Below are positions 57,858 to 64,000 of a DNA stretch of 64,000 nt, piece after piece (position 1 is the stretch's first letter; each line of letters begins with the position of its first letter). Made by a program: the position numbers and the translations under genes. Source of the stretch: Nocardioides immobilis (GTDB taxonomy: Bacteria; Actinomycetota; Actinomycetes; Propionibacteriales; Nocardioidaceae); the NCBI RefSeq assembly GCF_003515065.1, contig NZ_QXGH01000015.1:124001-188000 (forward strand). The letters run 5' to 3'. Under the pieces are notes generated by a model. It was not told the origin of the DNA. It saw only the letters and a program-made list of their open reading frames with translations, and ran no database searches.

Positions 57858-59561
57858 CTAGGACGTCGCGGTCGACGGGTGAGGACGGCCGGCGCCGCGC
57901 ACGGGGCACGTCCACTCGCCGTCGACCTCGACCAGGCGGATGCCGGGCAGCTCGAGCCACCGCAGGATCCGCTCGGACTCCTCGGCGGTCGCGGCGGGGA
58001 TCGGCCCGATGCTGGGCACGACCGTCTCGGCGGACACGCGGAGCTGCTCGACGTAGCTGCGCGCGTCGACGCCGCTGGGGATCACGCCGGCCGCCGCCAG
58101 CCGCCCGTGCCGGATCACGTGGACGCACCAGCGACCGCCGTCGTCGCGGCGGGTGGCGACCACCTCGGGGCAGCGCGTGAGCGACGTCAGCCGCTGGGTC
58201 CGGGCAGCGGCGCGCACGAACGACGCCAGGCGATCGCGATGGACGCCCGCCTCCTCGAACCGCTCCTGCTCGGCGAGGGCGGCCATCTTGGCGTTGACCA
58301 GCTCGACCACGTCGTCGGGATGGCGCAGCAGCGCGTCCCGCAGCTGGCGGACGACGGCGGCGTAGGTGCTCGAGTCCACGCTGCCGTCGCAGGGTGACAG
58401 GCAGCGACCGAGCTCGGCGAGCACACAGGCGGAGCGCGACGGGTGGCGACCGAACTTGTCGGAGCACTGGCGGATCGGGAACGTCTCGTGCAGCGCGGCC
58501 AGGCAGCTCTCGGCGGCCGAGCGGGACGAGAACGGACCGAGGTAGTCGGCGTCGTCGTCGAGCACCCGCTTGACCAGCGACAGCCGCGGCCAGGGCTCCC
58601 GGGTGAGCTTGACGAAGGTGACCTTCTCCGGGAAGCGTGAGCGCCGGTTGTAGGACGGCTTGTGCTCCGCGATGAGGCGCAGCTCGCGGACCTCGGCCTC
58701 GAGCGGGGTCGCGCACTCGATGCCGGTGACGGAGGAGGCCAGTCGGACCATCTCGCCGATCCGGGACCGGGTCTCGGAGGCGGTGAAGTAGGAGCGCACC
58801 CGCTTGCGCAGGTCCTTGGAGGTGCCGACGTAGAGCACCCGGGACTGGTCGTCGCAGAACAGGTAGACGCCCGGGGCGTGGGGGAGGCGGTCGGCGAGGT
58901 GCCGCTTGCGGCGCTGCGCCGCCGCGACCTTCGACGAGTAGGTCTGCAGCTCCTCGAGCGTATGCACGCCGAGGCTGCCGAGGCGCTCCATCAGGCCGTG
59001 GAGCACGTCGACCGTCGCGCGCGCGTCGGCGAGCGCCCGGTGGTTGGGCGTGGTGCCCGAACGGAACACCCGGGCCAACGACGACAGCTTGTGGTTGGGC
59101 GCCTCGTCGCGGGTGACCACCCGCCGGGCGAGCTTGACCGTGTCGACGACCTCGAAGTCCGGCCAGGGGAGGTCCTGCTCGCGGGCGAAGTGACGGAGGA
59201 AGCCGACGTCGAACCCCGCGTTGTGAGCAACCAGCACCGAGCCGCGTGCGAACTCCAGGAACGCGGGGAGCGCCGAGCTGATCGGCGGGGCGTCGGCGAC
59301 CATGCCGTTGGTGATCCCGGTCAGCACGGCGATGAACGCCGGGATCGCGGTGTCGGGGTTGACCAGGGTCTGGAACTCGCCGATCACCTCGCCACCGCGG
59401 ACCTTGACCGCGCCGATCTCGGTGATCCTGTCGCCGTCACCCACCGAGCCGCCGGTCGTCTCCAGGTCGACCACGCAGAAGGTCACGTCCCGCAACGGCC
59501 GGCCGAGCTCGTCGAAGGAGCGCTGCTCCTCCCAGCGGCTCCGGACGGGTGCGGTGGTCAT
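57858..59561 (-). CDS. DEDDh exonuclease fused to UvrC-like GIY-YIG nuclease
   Basis: Predicted DNA-processing enzyme of 567 residues. The N-terminal DnaQ-like exonuclease has VVDLETTGGSVGDGDRITEIG (Exo I), LVAHNAGFDVGFLRHF (Exo II) and NHRALADARATVDVLHG (Exo IIIe/h). The middle has the GIY-YIG start APGVYLFCDDQSRVLYVGTSKDLRKRVRSYF and a UvrC-like region with Cys-rich CVLAELGRCLSPCDG. The family is conserved in actinobacteria and lies in the same neighbourhood in Mycobacterium. Function in repair is probable but not proven. ATG 59561; the frame is open upstream but poorly supported. Confidence 0.87.
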   Translation of the reverse strand: MTTAPVRSRWEEQRSFDELGRPLRDVTFCVVDLETTGGSVGDGDRITEIGAVKVRGGEVIGEFQTLVNPDTAIPAFIAVLTGITNGMVADAPPISSALPAFLEFARGSVLVAHNAGFDVGFLRHFAREQDLPWPDFEVVDTVKLARRVVTRDEAPNHKLSSLARVFRSGTTPNHRALADARATVDVLHGLMERLGSLGVHTLEELQTYSSKVAAAQRRKRHLADRLPHAPGVYLFCDDQSRVLYVGTSKDLRKRVRSYFTASETRSRIGEMVRLASSVTGIECATPLEAEVRELRLIAEHKPSYNRRSRFPEKVTFVKLTREPWPRLSLVKRVLDDDADYLGPFSSRSAAESCLAALHETFPIRQCSDKFGRHPSRSACVLAELGRCLSPCDGSVDSSTYAAVVRQLRDALLRHPDDVVELVNAKMAALAEQERFEEAGVHRDRLASFVRAAARTQRLTSLTRCPEVVATRRDDGGRWCVHVIRHGRLAAAGVIPSGVDARSYVEQLRVSAETVVPSIGPIPAATAEESERILRWLELPGIRLVEVDGEWTCPVRGAGRPHPSTATS

Positions 59562-59663
59562 GTCGCCGACGGTAGGAGGAACCTCCGACACGACGGGGGA
59601 GGCGCGAGCGGAGAGAGCTTCGAAAACCAAGGATGTGTCGGGGGCTCCTGTCACGGTCGTCGC

Positions 59664-59870
59664 ATGACGACGACGATCGACTGCGACACCTGCCTGGTCC
59701 GCGGACTGGCGTGCCACGACTGCGTGGTCACCGTCCTCCTCGGGCCGCCGCCGGAGCTGACCATCGACGACGAGGAGCTGCGGGCGCTCGACGTGCTCGC
59801 GGACGAGGGACTGGTGCCACGACTCCGGCTCGTCCGCCCGGTCGACGGACCCGAGGTCGAGTCCGCCTGA
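59664..59870 (+). CDS. Small four-cysteine protein
   Basis: Protein of 68 residues with CxxC at 7-10 and CxxC at 17-20 (DCDTCLVRGLACHDCVVTVLLG), then an acidic helix. The pair could bind zinc or a cluster. It is divergent from the exonuclease gene and immediately precedes the NlpC/P60 control region; ATG 59664 lacks a clear SD and may be leaderless. Similar short proteins appear beside NlpC/P60 genes in actinobacteria, as I recall; function unknown. Confidence 0.65.
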   Translation: MTTTIDCDTCLVRGLACHDCVVTVLLGPPPELTIDDEELRALDVLADEGLVPRLRLVRPVDGPEVESA

Positions 59871-59897
59871 GTGACCCGTGTGACTCGTGTGACGCGT
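59871..59897. promoter_or_regulatory. Three tandem 9-bp MtrA-like repeats
   Basis: Plus strand GTGACnCGT occurs three times without gaps (59871-59879, 59880-59888, 59889-59897); on the minus strand this reads GTCACACGn-type direct repeats with 9-bp period. Direct repeats of GTCACAgcg are the described binding site of the cell-wall response regulator MtrA. They sit 38 bases upstream of a plausible -35 box of the NlpC/P60 gene. Confidence 0.55.
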
Positions 59898-59935
59898 GCC
59901 TCAGAGATCCTGCCCACAATCCGGCGAGCCGGGGT

Positions 59936-59964
59936 TTGGCGAGGCCTCGCGACGGGTTTAGGCT
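59936..59964 (+). promoter_or_regulatory. Candidate promoter of the NlpC/P60 operon
   Basis: TTGGCG (59936-59941) and TAGGCT (59959-59964) are spaced by 17 bases. Transcription from about 59971 would carry the complete riboswitch in the leader. Confidence 0.4.
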
Positions 59965-60024
59965 GCTCGCTCAGGTGTCCGTGGAAGTGGGTCGAACCCG
60001 ATCCGCGCGGGCACCGCGTCGAGT

Positions 60025-60175
60025 CTGGTGTCGCACGCGGCACCGGAGCCGGGGACCCACACCATCCTGGGGTGAATCCCGTGCAAGGCGCGGCCGTGGA
60101 CACGGGCGCGAGGAGCACGGGTAGGGCAAGTCGTGCCCGAACCCGTCAGCTCACCCGGTAGGCGTACGACACCAG
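60025..60175 (+). ncRNA. c-di-AMP riboswitch (ydaO/yuaA type)
   Basis: The conserved actinobacterial core is visible: CCGGGGACCC (about 60048-60058), GGGGTGAATCCC (60070-60081), TAGGG (60122-60126) and CCCGTCAGCTCACCCGGTAGGCG in two parts (60133-60164). The closing P1 stem is formed by 60025-60037 and 60163-60175 with one G-U pair. P1 runs directly into the GAGGAG SD (60175-60180). Ligand binding is expected to reduce expression of the cell-wall hydrolase; no clear intrinsic terminator follows. Confidence 0.85.
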
Positions 60176-60192
60176 AGGAGACCCCCCAGCTC

Positions 60193-61182
60193 GTGCTGAA
60201 CGGTCGCAAACGTCTTGCCAGCGCGCTGAGCGCACTCGTTCTCGCCGGAACCGTGGTCCTGACGGTCAACGGTTCCGTGCCCGCCCAGGCCGAGCCCGAC
60301 ATCGATGACGTCCGGGCGCGGGTCGACCGCCTCTACGAAGAGGCGGAGCAGGCGCAGGAGCGCTACAACGACGCCAAGCTCGAGCTCTCCGAGCTCTCCG
60401 ACGAGCTCGACTCTCTCGAGTCCGACGAGGTTCGCCAGGGCGACGAGGTCGCCCGGGTGCGCGCCGACGTCCGCGACTCCGTGATCCGCCAGTTCCAGGG
60501 CCAGACCCTGGGCCCGGCAGCCGAGCTCCTCAACGCCGACGAGGACGCCTTCCTCAACGAGCTGTCGACGTTCTCGACCGTGAGCGACCTGCAGGACTCC
60601 CTGCTCTCCGACTACAACGACGAGCTCAAGGCCTACTCGATCCGCCGCAAGGAGACCTCCGAGCGCCGCGACCAGATCGCCGAGCTCGAGGCCGACCTCA
60701 AGGACGAGAAGGACACGGTCGACGAGAAGCTGGCCGAGGCCGAGGAGCTGCTCGACGACCTCGAGGCCGAGGAGCGCGCCGCGATCCTGTCCCGTGACGG
60801 CGACGTCCGGGCTCCTTCCTCCGTGCCCGCCGAGGGCCGTGCCGCCGCCGCTGTTCAGTACCTCATGGCCCAGGTCGGCGACGCCTACGTCTACGGCGCC
60901 GCCGGACCGGACGCGTTCGACTGCTCCGGTCTGACCATGATGGCGTGGGCCCAGGCCGGCGTCTCGCTCCCGCACTCGTCGAGCGCGCAGTACAGCAGCG
61001 GCGCACGCGTGTCCGAGAGCCAGCTGATGCCGGGCGACCTGGTGTTCTACTACAGTCCGATCAGCCACGTCGAGATGTACATCGGCAACGGTCTGATCGC
61101 CGGCGCCGCGAACCCCGGTGCTGGTGTTCGGGTGGCCGACCTGCACTCGATGCCGTACGTCGGTGCGGTCCGCCCGGGCTGA
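60193..61182 (+). CDS. NlpC/P60 peptidoglycan hydrolase
   Basis: Secreted D,L-endopeptidase that cuts peptide stems of peptidoglycan, probably at division. The 329-residue precursor has a Sec signal peptide (cleavage near AQAEP), a long coiled-coil domain (about 40-205) and a C-terminal NlpC/P60 domain with FDCSGLTMMAWAQAG (Cys244), HVEMYIGNG (His) and a later third catalytic residue. This is the RipA-like architecture. GTG 60193; the SD lies 12 bases upstream. Controlled by the c-di-AMP riboswitch and probably MtrA-like sites. Confidence 0.94.
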   Translation: MLNGRKRLASALSALVLAGTVVLTVNGSVPAQAEPDIDDVRARVDRLYEEAEQAQERYNDAKLELSELSDELDSLESDEVRQGDEVARVRADVRDSVIRQFQGQTLGPAAELLNADEDAFLNELSTFSTVSDLQDSLLSDYNDELKAYSIRRKETSERRDQIAELEADLKDEKDTVDEKLAEAEELLDDLEAEERAAILSRDGDVRAPSSVPAEGRAAAAVQYLMAQVGDAYVYGAAGPDAFDCSGLTMMAWAQAGVSLPHSSSAQYSSGARVSESQLMPGDLVFYYSPISHVEMYIGNGLIAGAANPGAGVRVADLHSMPYVGAVRPG

Positions 61183-62392
61183 TCGCTGGCGGCTCCCGCT
61201 CCTGGGAGCCCTGCTCGCGGTCGGTCTGCTCGCTGGCTGCGACTCTGACGAGCCGTACGTCGCGCCGACGCCGAGCGCGTCCAGCGACGCGATCGCCCCG
61301 TCCGCGGCCGCCGGCACCCTCGACCAGCTCGAACGGGCGCTGCGGCGCCATGACGCCGACGCGGCTGCGGACCTCGGCAGCGACGGGCCGGCGCAGGACA
61401 CGCTCCGCTCGATCGCCGAGACGGCAGCCGCCCTCGACCTCTCGGACGTGACGTTCAGCTATGTGACCGAGAACGGACAGGTGGCCCCCGACGGCACCTG
61501 GACGGCGGCGGTCGCGACGACCTGGCGGATCTCCGGCTTCGAGGACACCCCGGCGCGGGCCGAGGTCGAGTTCGCGTTCGCCGATGACGGCACGCGGATC
61601 AGCACCGTCGGCGGGGGAGTGGGCCAGAGCCCGGTGTGGCTCGGCGCGGCGACGAGCGTCCGCCGTACCTCCGACACGGTGGTGCTGGTGGCTGACGGCG
61701 TCATTCCGATCCGCCCCCTCGCCGCCGAGGCCGAGCAGGCGCTGGTCGTCGCGCGACGGGTGCTCGGGCAGCGGGCTGAGCGGCTCGTGGTCGAGGTCCC
61801 GGCCTCCGGTGCGGCCCTCCATGCGGCGCTCGGCCTGCCGGCCGGGACGTACGACGCGGTGGCCGCGGTCACGACGTCGGCCGACGGCGCCAATGTGCCG
61901 GGCAGGCCGATCCACGTGTTCCTGAACCCCGACGTGTTCGGCCGGCTCGGTCCGTTGGCGGCTCAGGTGGTGGTGAGTCACGAGGCGGTGCACGCGCTGA
62001 CGGCGGCGCCGACCACCACTGGCGTGGAACCGTGGTTGCTCGAGGGCTTCGCCGACTACGTCGCCCTCCGTGACGTCGACCTGCCCGTGTCCCGGACCGC
62101 GGGCCAGATCACCGCACAGGTGCGGACGGACGGTGTCCCGGACCAGCTGCCGAGCAGTGCCGACCTCGACTCCAGCGCGCAGCACCTCGGCGCCGCCTAC
62201 GAGGCTGCCTGGCTGGTCTGCGTGACACTGGCGGAGCGGGGTGGAGAGGAGGCCCTGGTGGAGCTCTACGACGCGGTGCTGGGTGGTGCCGACCTTCCCA
62301 GCGAGCTGCGCCGACGGTTCGACTGGACGATCGACGACCTCACCCGTGCCTGGCAGGCCAAGCTCACGTCCATCTCGTCCGTCGGCAGCTGA
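61163..62392 (+). CDS. Lipoprotein with gluzincin-like metalloprotease motif
   Basis: Predicted lipoprotein of 409 residues. Signal and lipobox are LLAVGLLAGC. The C-terminal half has HEAVH (in VVVSHEAVHAL) followed by EPWLLEGFADYVA, i.e. HExxH plus a downstream Glu, as in gluzincin/peptidase MA-like proteins. The N-terminal part (about 45-180) is NTF2/DUF-like and unassigned. GTG 61163 overlaps the NlpC gene by 20 bases, indicating coupling. Confidence 0.78.
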   Translation: MRSARADRWRLPLLGALLAVGLLAGCDSDEPYVAPTPSASSDAIAPSAAAGTLDQLERALRRHDADAAADLGSDGPAQDTLRSIAETAAALDLSDVTFSYVTENGQVAPDGTWTAAVATTWRISGFEDTPARAEVEFAFADDGTRISTVGGGVGQSPVWLGAATSVRRTSDTVVLVADGVIPIRPLAAEAEQALVVARRVLGQRAERLVVEVPASGAALHAALGLPAGTYDAVAAVTTSADGANVPGRPIHVFLNPDVFGRLGPLAAQVVVSHEAVHALTAAPTTTGVEPWLLEGFADYVALRDVDLPVSRTAGQITAQVRTDGVPDQLPSSADLDSSAQHLGAAYEAAWLVCVTLAERGGEEALVELYDAVLGGADLPSELRRRFDWTIDDLTRAWQAKLTSISSVGS

Positions 62393-62393
62393 C

Positions 62394-63629
62394 GTGGCCG
62401 ACACCACGGGGCAGCGTCAGATCGCCGCCGGCACCACGATCATCGGTCTGGCGGCGTTCGTGCTGCTCGCCACCTGGCTGGTGCCGTGGCACCCGGTCCC
62501 GGGCGGCGCTCCGGATCCGGTCGCGACCGACTCGGTCTTCACCGCCGAGCAGGTCCGACGCGCCGAGGACTACGCCCGGTGGGCGCGGGTGTGGGGCTGG
62601 AGCTCGCTGGCGGTCTCGCTCGCCGTGGCGTGCTGGCTCGGGTTCGGCTCGTGGGGACGCCGGCTGGTCGACCGGACGTCCGGGCCCCCGTGGTGGGTGC
62701 GGGTGATCCTCGTCGTGGCGGCGCTGGTCCTGATCGGCAGGCTGGTGACGCTGCCGTTCGCAGTCGCGCAACGACGGCTGCAGCTCGACGTGGGCCTCAG
62801 CACGGCGTCGTGGTCGACGTGGGTCTACGACCTCGTCAAGGGCGAGCTGGTCGACATCGTGACCACCTCGATCGCGGTCGTCGCCCTGATCGGGATCGCT
62901 CGTCGGTGGTCGCGCGCCTGGCCGGCCGTGGCCGGGGGAGTGCTGGCGTGCTTCGTCGTCGCCGGCTCGTTCGTCTACCCGCTGCTGGTCGAGCCGCTCT
63001 TCAACTCCTTCACCCCGCTCGAGGACGGCTCGCTGCGGACCCAGATCCTCCAGCTCGCGGACGAGGAGGGGGTCGAGGTCGACGAGGTGCTGGTCGCCGA
63101 CGCGTCCCGTCGTACGACGACGCTCAACGCCTATGTGTCGGGCTTCGGGGGCACCCGCCGGGTGGTCGTCTACGACACTCTCGTCGACGACCTCTCGGAG
63201 GAGCAGGCACTGTCGGTCGTCGCCCACGAGCTGGCGCACGCCCGCCATGACGACGTGCTGATCGGCACGTCGCTGGGTGCTGCCGGCGCGCTGGTGGGCG
63301 TCGGCCTCCTCGGGCTGCTGGCGGGGTACGCGGAACGGCGCGGCCGGCCGCGGACGAGCGAGGTGGGCGCGGTGCCGATGATCCTCGCCCTCACAGCCCT
63401 CGCCACGGTCCTGGCGAGCCCGATCCAGAACGGCATCAGCCGGCAGATCGAGACCCGTGCCGATGTCGACGCGCTGGAGGCCACGAACGCTCCGCACCCG
63501 TTCGTCGCGCTCCAGCGGCGCCTCGCCGTCAAGTCCCTCGCCGACCCGACGCCGCCCGCGTGGTCGCAGTGGTGGTTCGGCTCGCACCCGACCGTGCTCG
63601 AGCGGATCGCGATCGCCCGGCAGGAGTGA
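62394..63629 (+). CDS. M48 family (Ste24/CaaX-type) membrane metalloprotease
   Basis: Integral membrane zinc peptidase of 411 residues. An N-terminal multi-helix region (about 10-215, CAAX prenyl-protease N-terminal-like) precedes the catalytic HELAH (in VVAHELAHARHDD) and the downstream Glu in QIETRADVDALEATN. Two helices lie between. GTG 62394 starts one base after the previous stop, so NlpC/P60, lipoprotein and M48 form one operon; role probably in envelope-protein quality control or processing. Confidence 0.9.
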   Translation: MADTTGQRQIAAGTTIIGLAAFVLLATWLVPWHPVPGGAPDPVATDSVFTAEQVRRAEDYARWARVWGWSSLAVSLAVACWLGFGSWGRRLVDRTSGPPWWVRVILVVAALVLIGRLVTLPFAVAQRRLQLDVGLSTASWSTWVYDLVKGELVDIVTTSIAVVALIGIARRWSRAWPAVAGGVLACFVVAGSFVYPLLVEPLFNSFTPLEDGSLRTQILQLADEEGVEVDEVLVADASRRTTTLNAYVSGFGGTRRVVVYDTLVDDLSEEQALSVVAHELAHARHDDVLIGTSLGAAGALVGVGLLGLLAGYAERRGRPRTSEVGAVPMILALTALATVLASPIQNGISRQIETRADVDALEATNAPHPFVALQRRLAVKSLADPTPPAWSQWWFGSHPTVLERIAIARQE

Positions 63630-63638
63630 GCAAGAATT

Positions 63639-63678
63639 GCCGAAGGCCGCACGTCCCCCCGGGCGTGCGGCCTTCGGC
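63639..63678. terminator. Bidirectional terminator between M48 and Flp genes
   Basis: Perfect 15-bp arms (63639-63653 and 63664-63678) around a 10-nt loop between convergent genes. Confidence 0.75.
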
Positions 63679-63694
63679 CGTTCGTGGTGTCAGG

Positions 63695-63868
63695 TCAGAG
63701 CTGGCCGCCGACGGTGTTGAAGAGCGCGCTGAGCTGGGTGCCGAAGAAGGTGGCACCAACGGCCATGACGACCGCGATCAGGGCGACCAGGAGGCCGTAC
63801 TCGACTGCGGACGCGCCCCGGTCCTCGTCGCGGTGGGCGTTGAGCAGGATCTGGAGGTACTGGATCAT
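63695..63868 (-). CDS. Flp/Fap-type pilin
   Basis: Class III type IVb prepilin of 57 residues. The N-terminal leader ends at ...DEDRG, cut before ASAVEYGLLVALIAVVM, with the conserved Glu (position 5 of the mature pilin) and Tyr of Flp pilins; the C-terminus is short. ATG 63868 has a GGAGA SD. tad/cpa assembly genes would be expected upstream, outside the window. The 132 bases upstream within the window hold nothing I can assign. Confidence 0.9.
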   Translation of the reverse strand: MIQYLQILLNAHRDEDRGASAVEYGLLVALIAVVMAVGATFFGTQLSALFNTVGGQL

Positions 63869-64000
63869 CGGAGTTCTCCCTGTGGTGTGGATGAGATCTG
63901 GTGCTCGCCGGCCCATCCGACTGCGGTGATCTCGAGGTTTGGTCCCCGGGGTGGGTTCCCCCGATGCGACAAGTCTTCCCGTTCGCAGCGTCCGTGGGAT

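Overview
The window is high-GC actinobacterial DNA, best matched to a Nocardioides-like member of the Propionibacteriales. The reasons are third-position GC bias, frequent GTG/TTG starts, a Gly/Arg-rich IF-2, an aa3/bc1 branch with a diheme QcrC, a stand-alone CtaF (oxidase subunit IV), and an actinobacterial c-di-AMP riboswitch upstream of an NlpC/P60 hydrolase. Gene order is chromosomal and mostly core. I see no rRNA, tRNA, CRISPR array, insertion sequence or prophage. Genus-level placement is inference.

Region 1 (1-23 kb) is the translation/RNA core: proS end, HAD hydrolase, a secreted M43 protease, rimP-nusA-ylxR-infB-rbfA-truB-ribF, then rpsO-pnp-M16 peptidase-dapB. It is interrupted by a decayed beta-propeller gene between nusA and ylxR, and by a convergent molybdopterin oxidoreductase. 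A secreted M4 (thermolysin-type) protease closes it. Region 2 (23-34 kb) is a metabolic mix: a Fic-family AMPylator-like protein behind a double-palindrome operator, two GNAT genes (one frameshifted), an aldo/keto reductase, DUF3043, nadA, a second molybdopterin oxidoreductase, glycerate kinase, a zinc alcohol dehydrogenase behind a KstR-like palindrome, and an ErpA/HesB-type Fe-S protein.

Region 3 (34-55 kb) is the respiratory block: PfkB (adenosine-kinase-like), TusA-like protein and cysteine desulfurase, ctaC-ctaD-ctaF, and on the other strand ctaE-qcrC-qcrA-qcrB, then a CtaG-like assembly factor, a degenerate receiver protein and trpD. As I recall it, Mycobacterium keeps much of this order. 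Here an envelope cluster lies inside it: an L,D-transpeptidase, two GT-C-type membrane proteins, a flippase-like UPF0104/LPG-synthase TM protein, a methyltransferase, a GT2 polyprenyl-phosphate-type glycosyltransferase, and a divergent polytopic protein.

Region 4 (55-64 kb) is cell-surface: a secreted Ig-like-repeat protein, a stand-alone RAM domain protein, a DEDDh exonuclease/GIY-YIG fusion, a four-cysteine small protein, then NlpC/P60 hydrolase, a lipoprotein with a gluzincin-like HExxH and an M48 membrane peptidase in one overlapping operon, and an Flp pilin. The NlpC/P60 leader stacks three tandem 9-bp MtrA-like repeats, a plausible promoter and a c-di-AMP riboswitch.

The most interesting non-coding signals are: three ATGA-coupled mini-ORFs upstream of infB; a switch-like triple repeat between infB and rbfA; a 45-bp stem filling the gap between two convergent genes; the Fic operator; and the MtrA-like/c-di-AMP double control. 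All coordinates and motifs were read by eye; family names rest on motif recognition and no database search was run.
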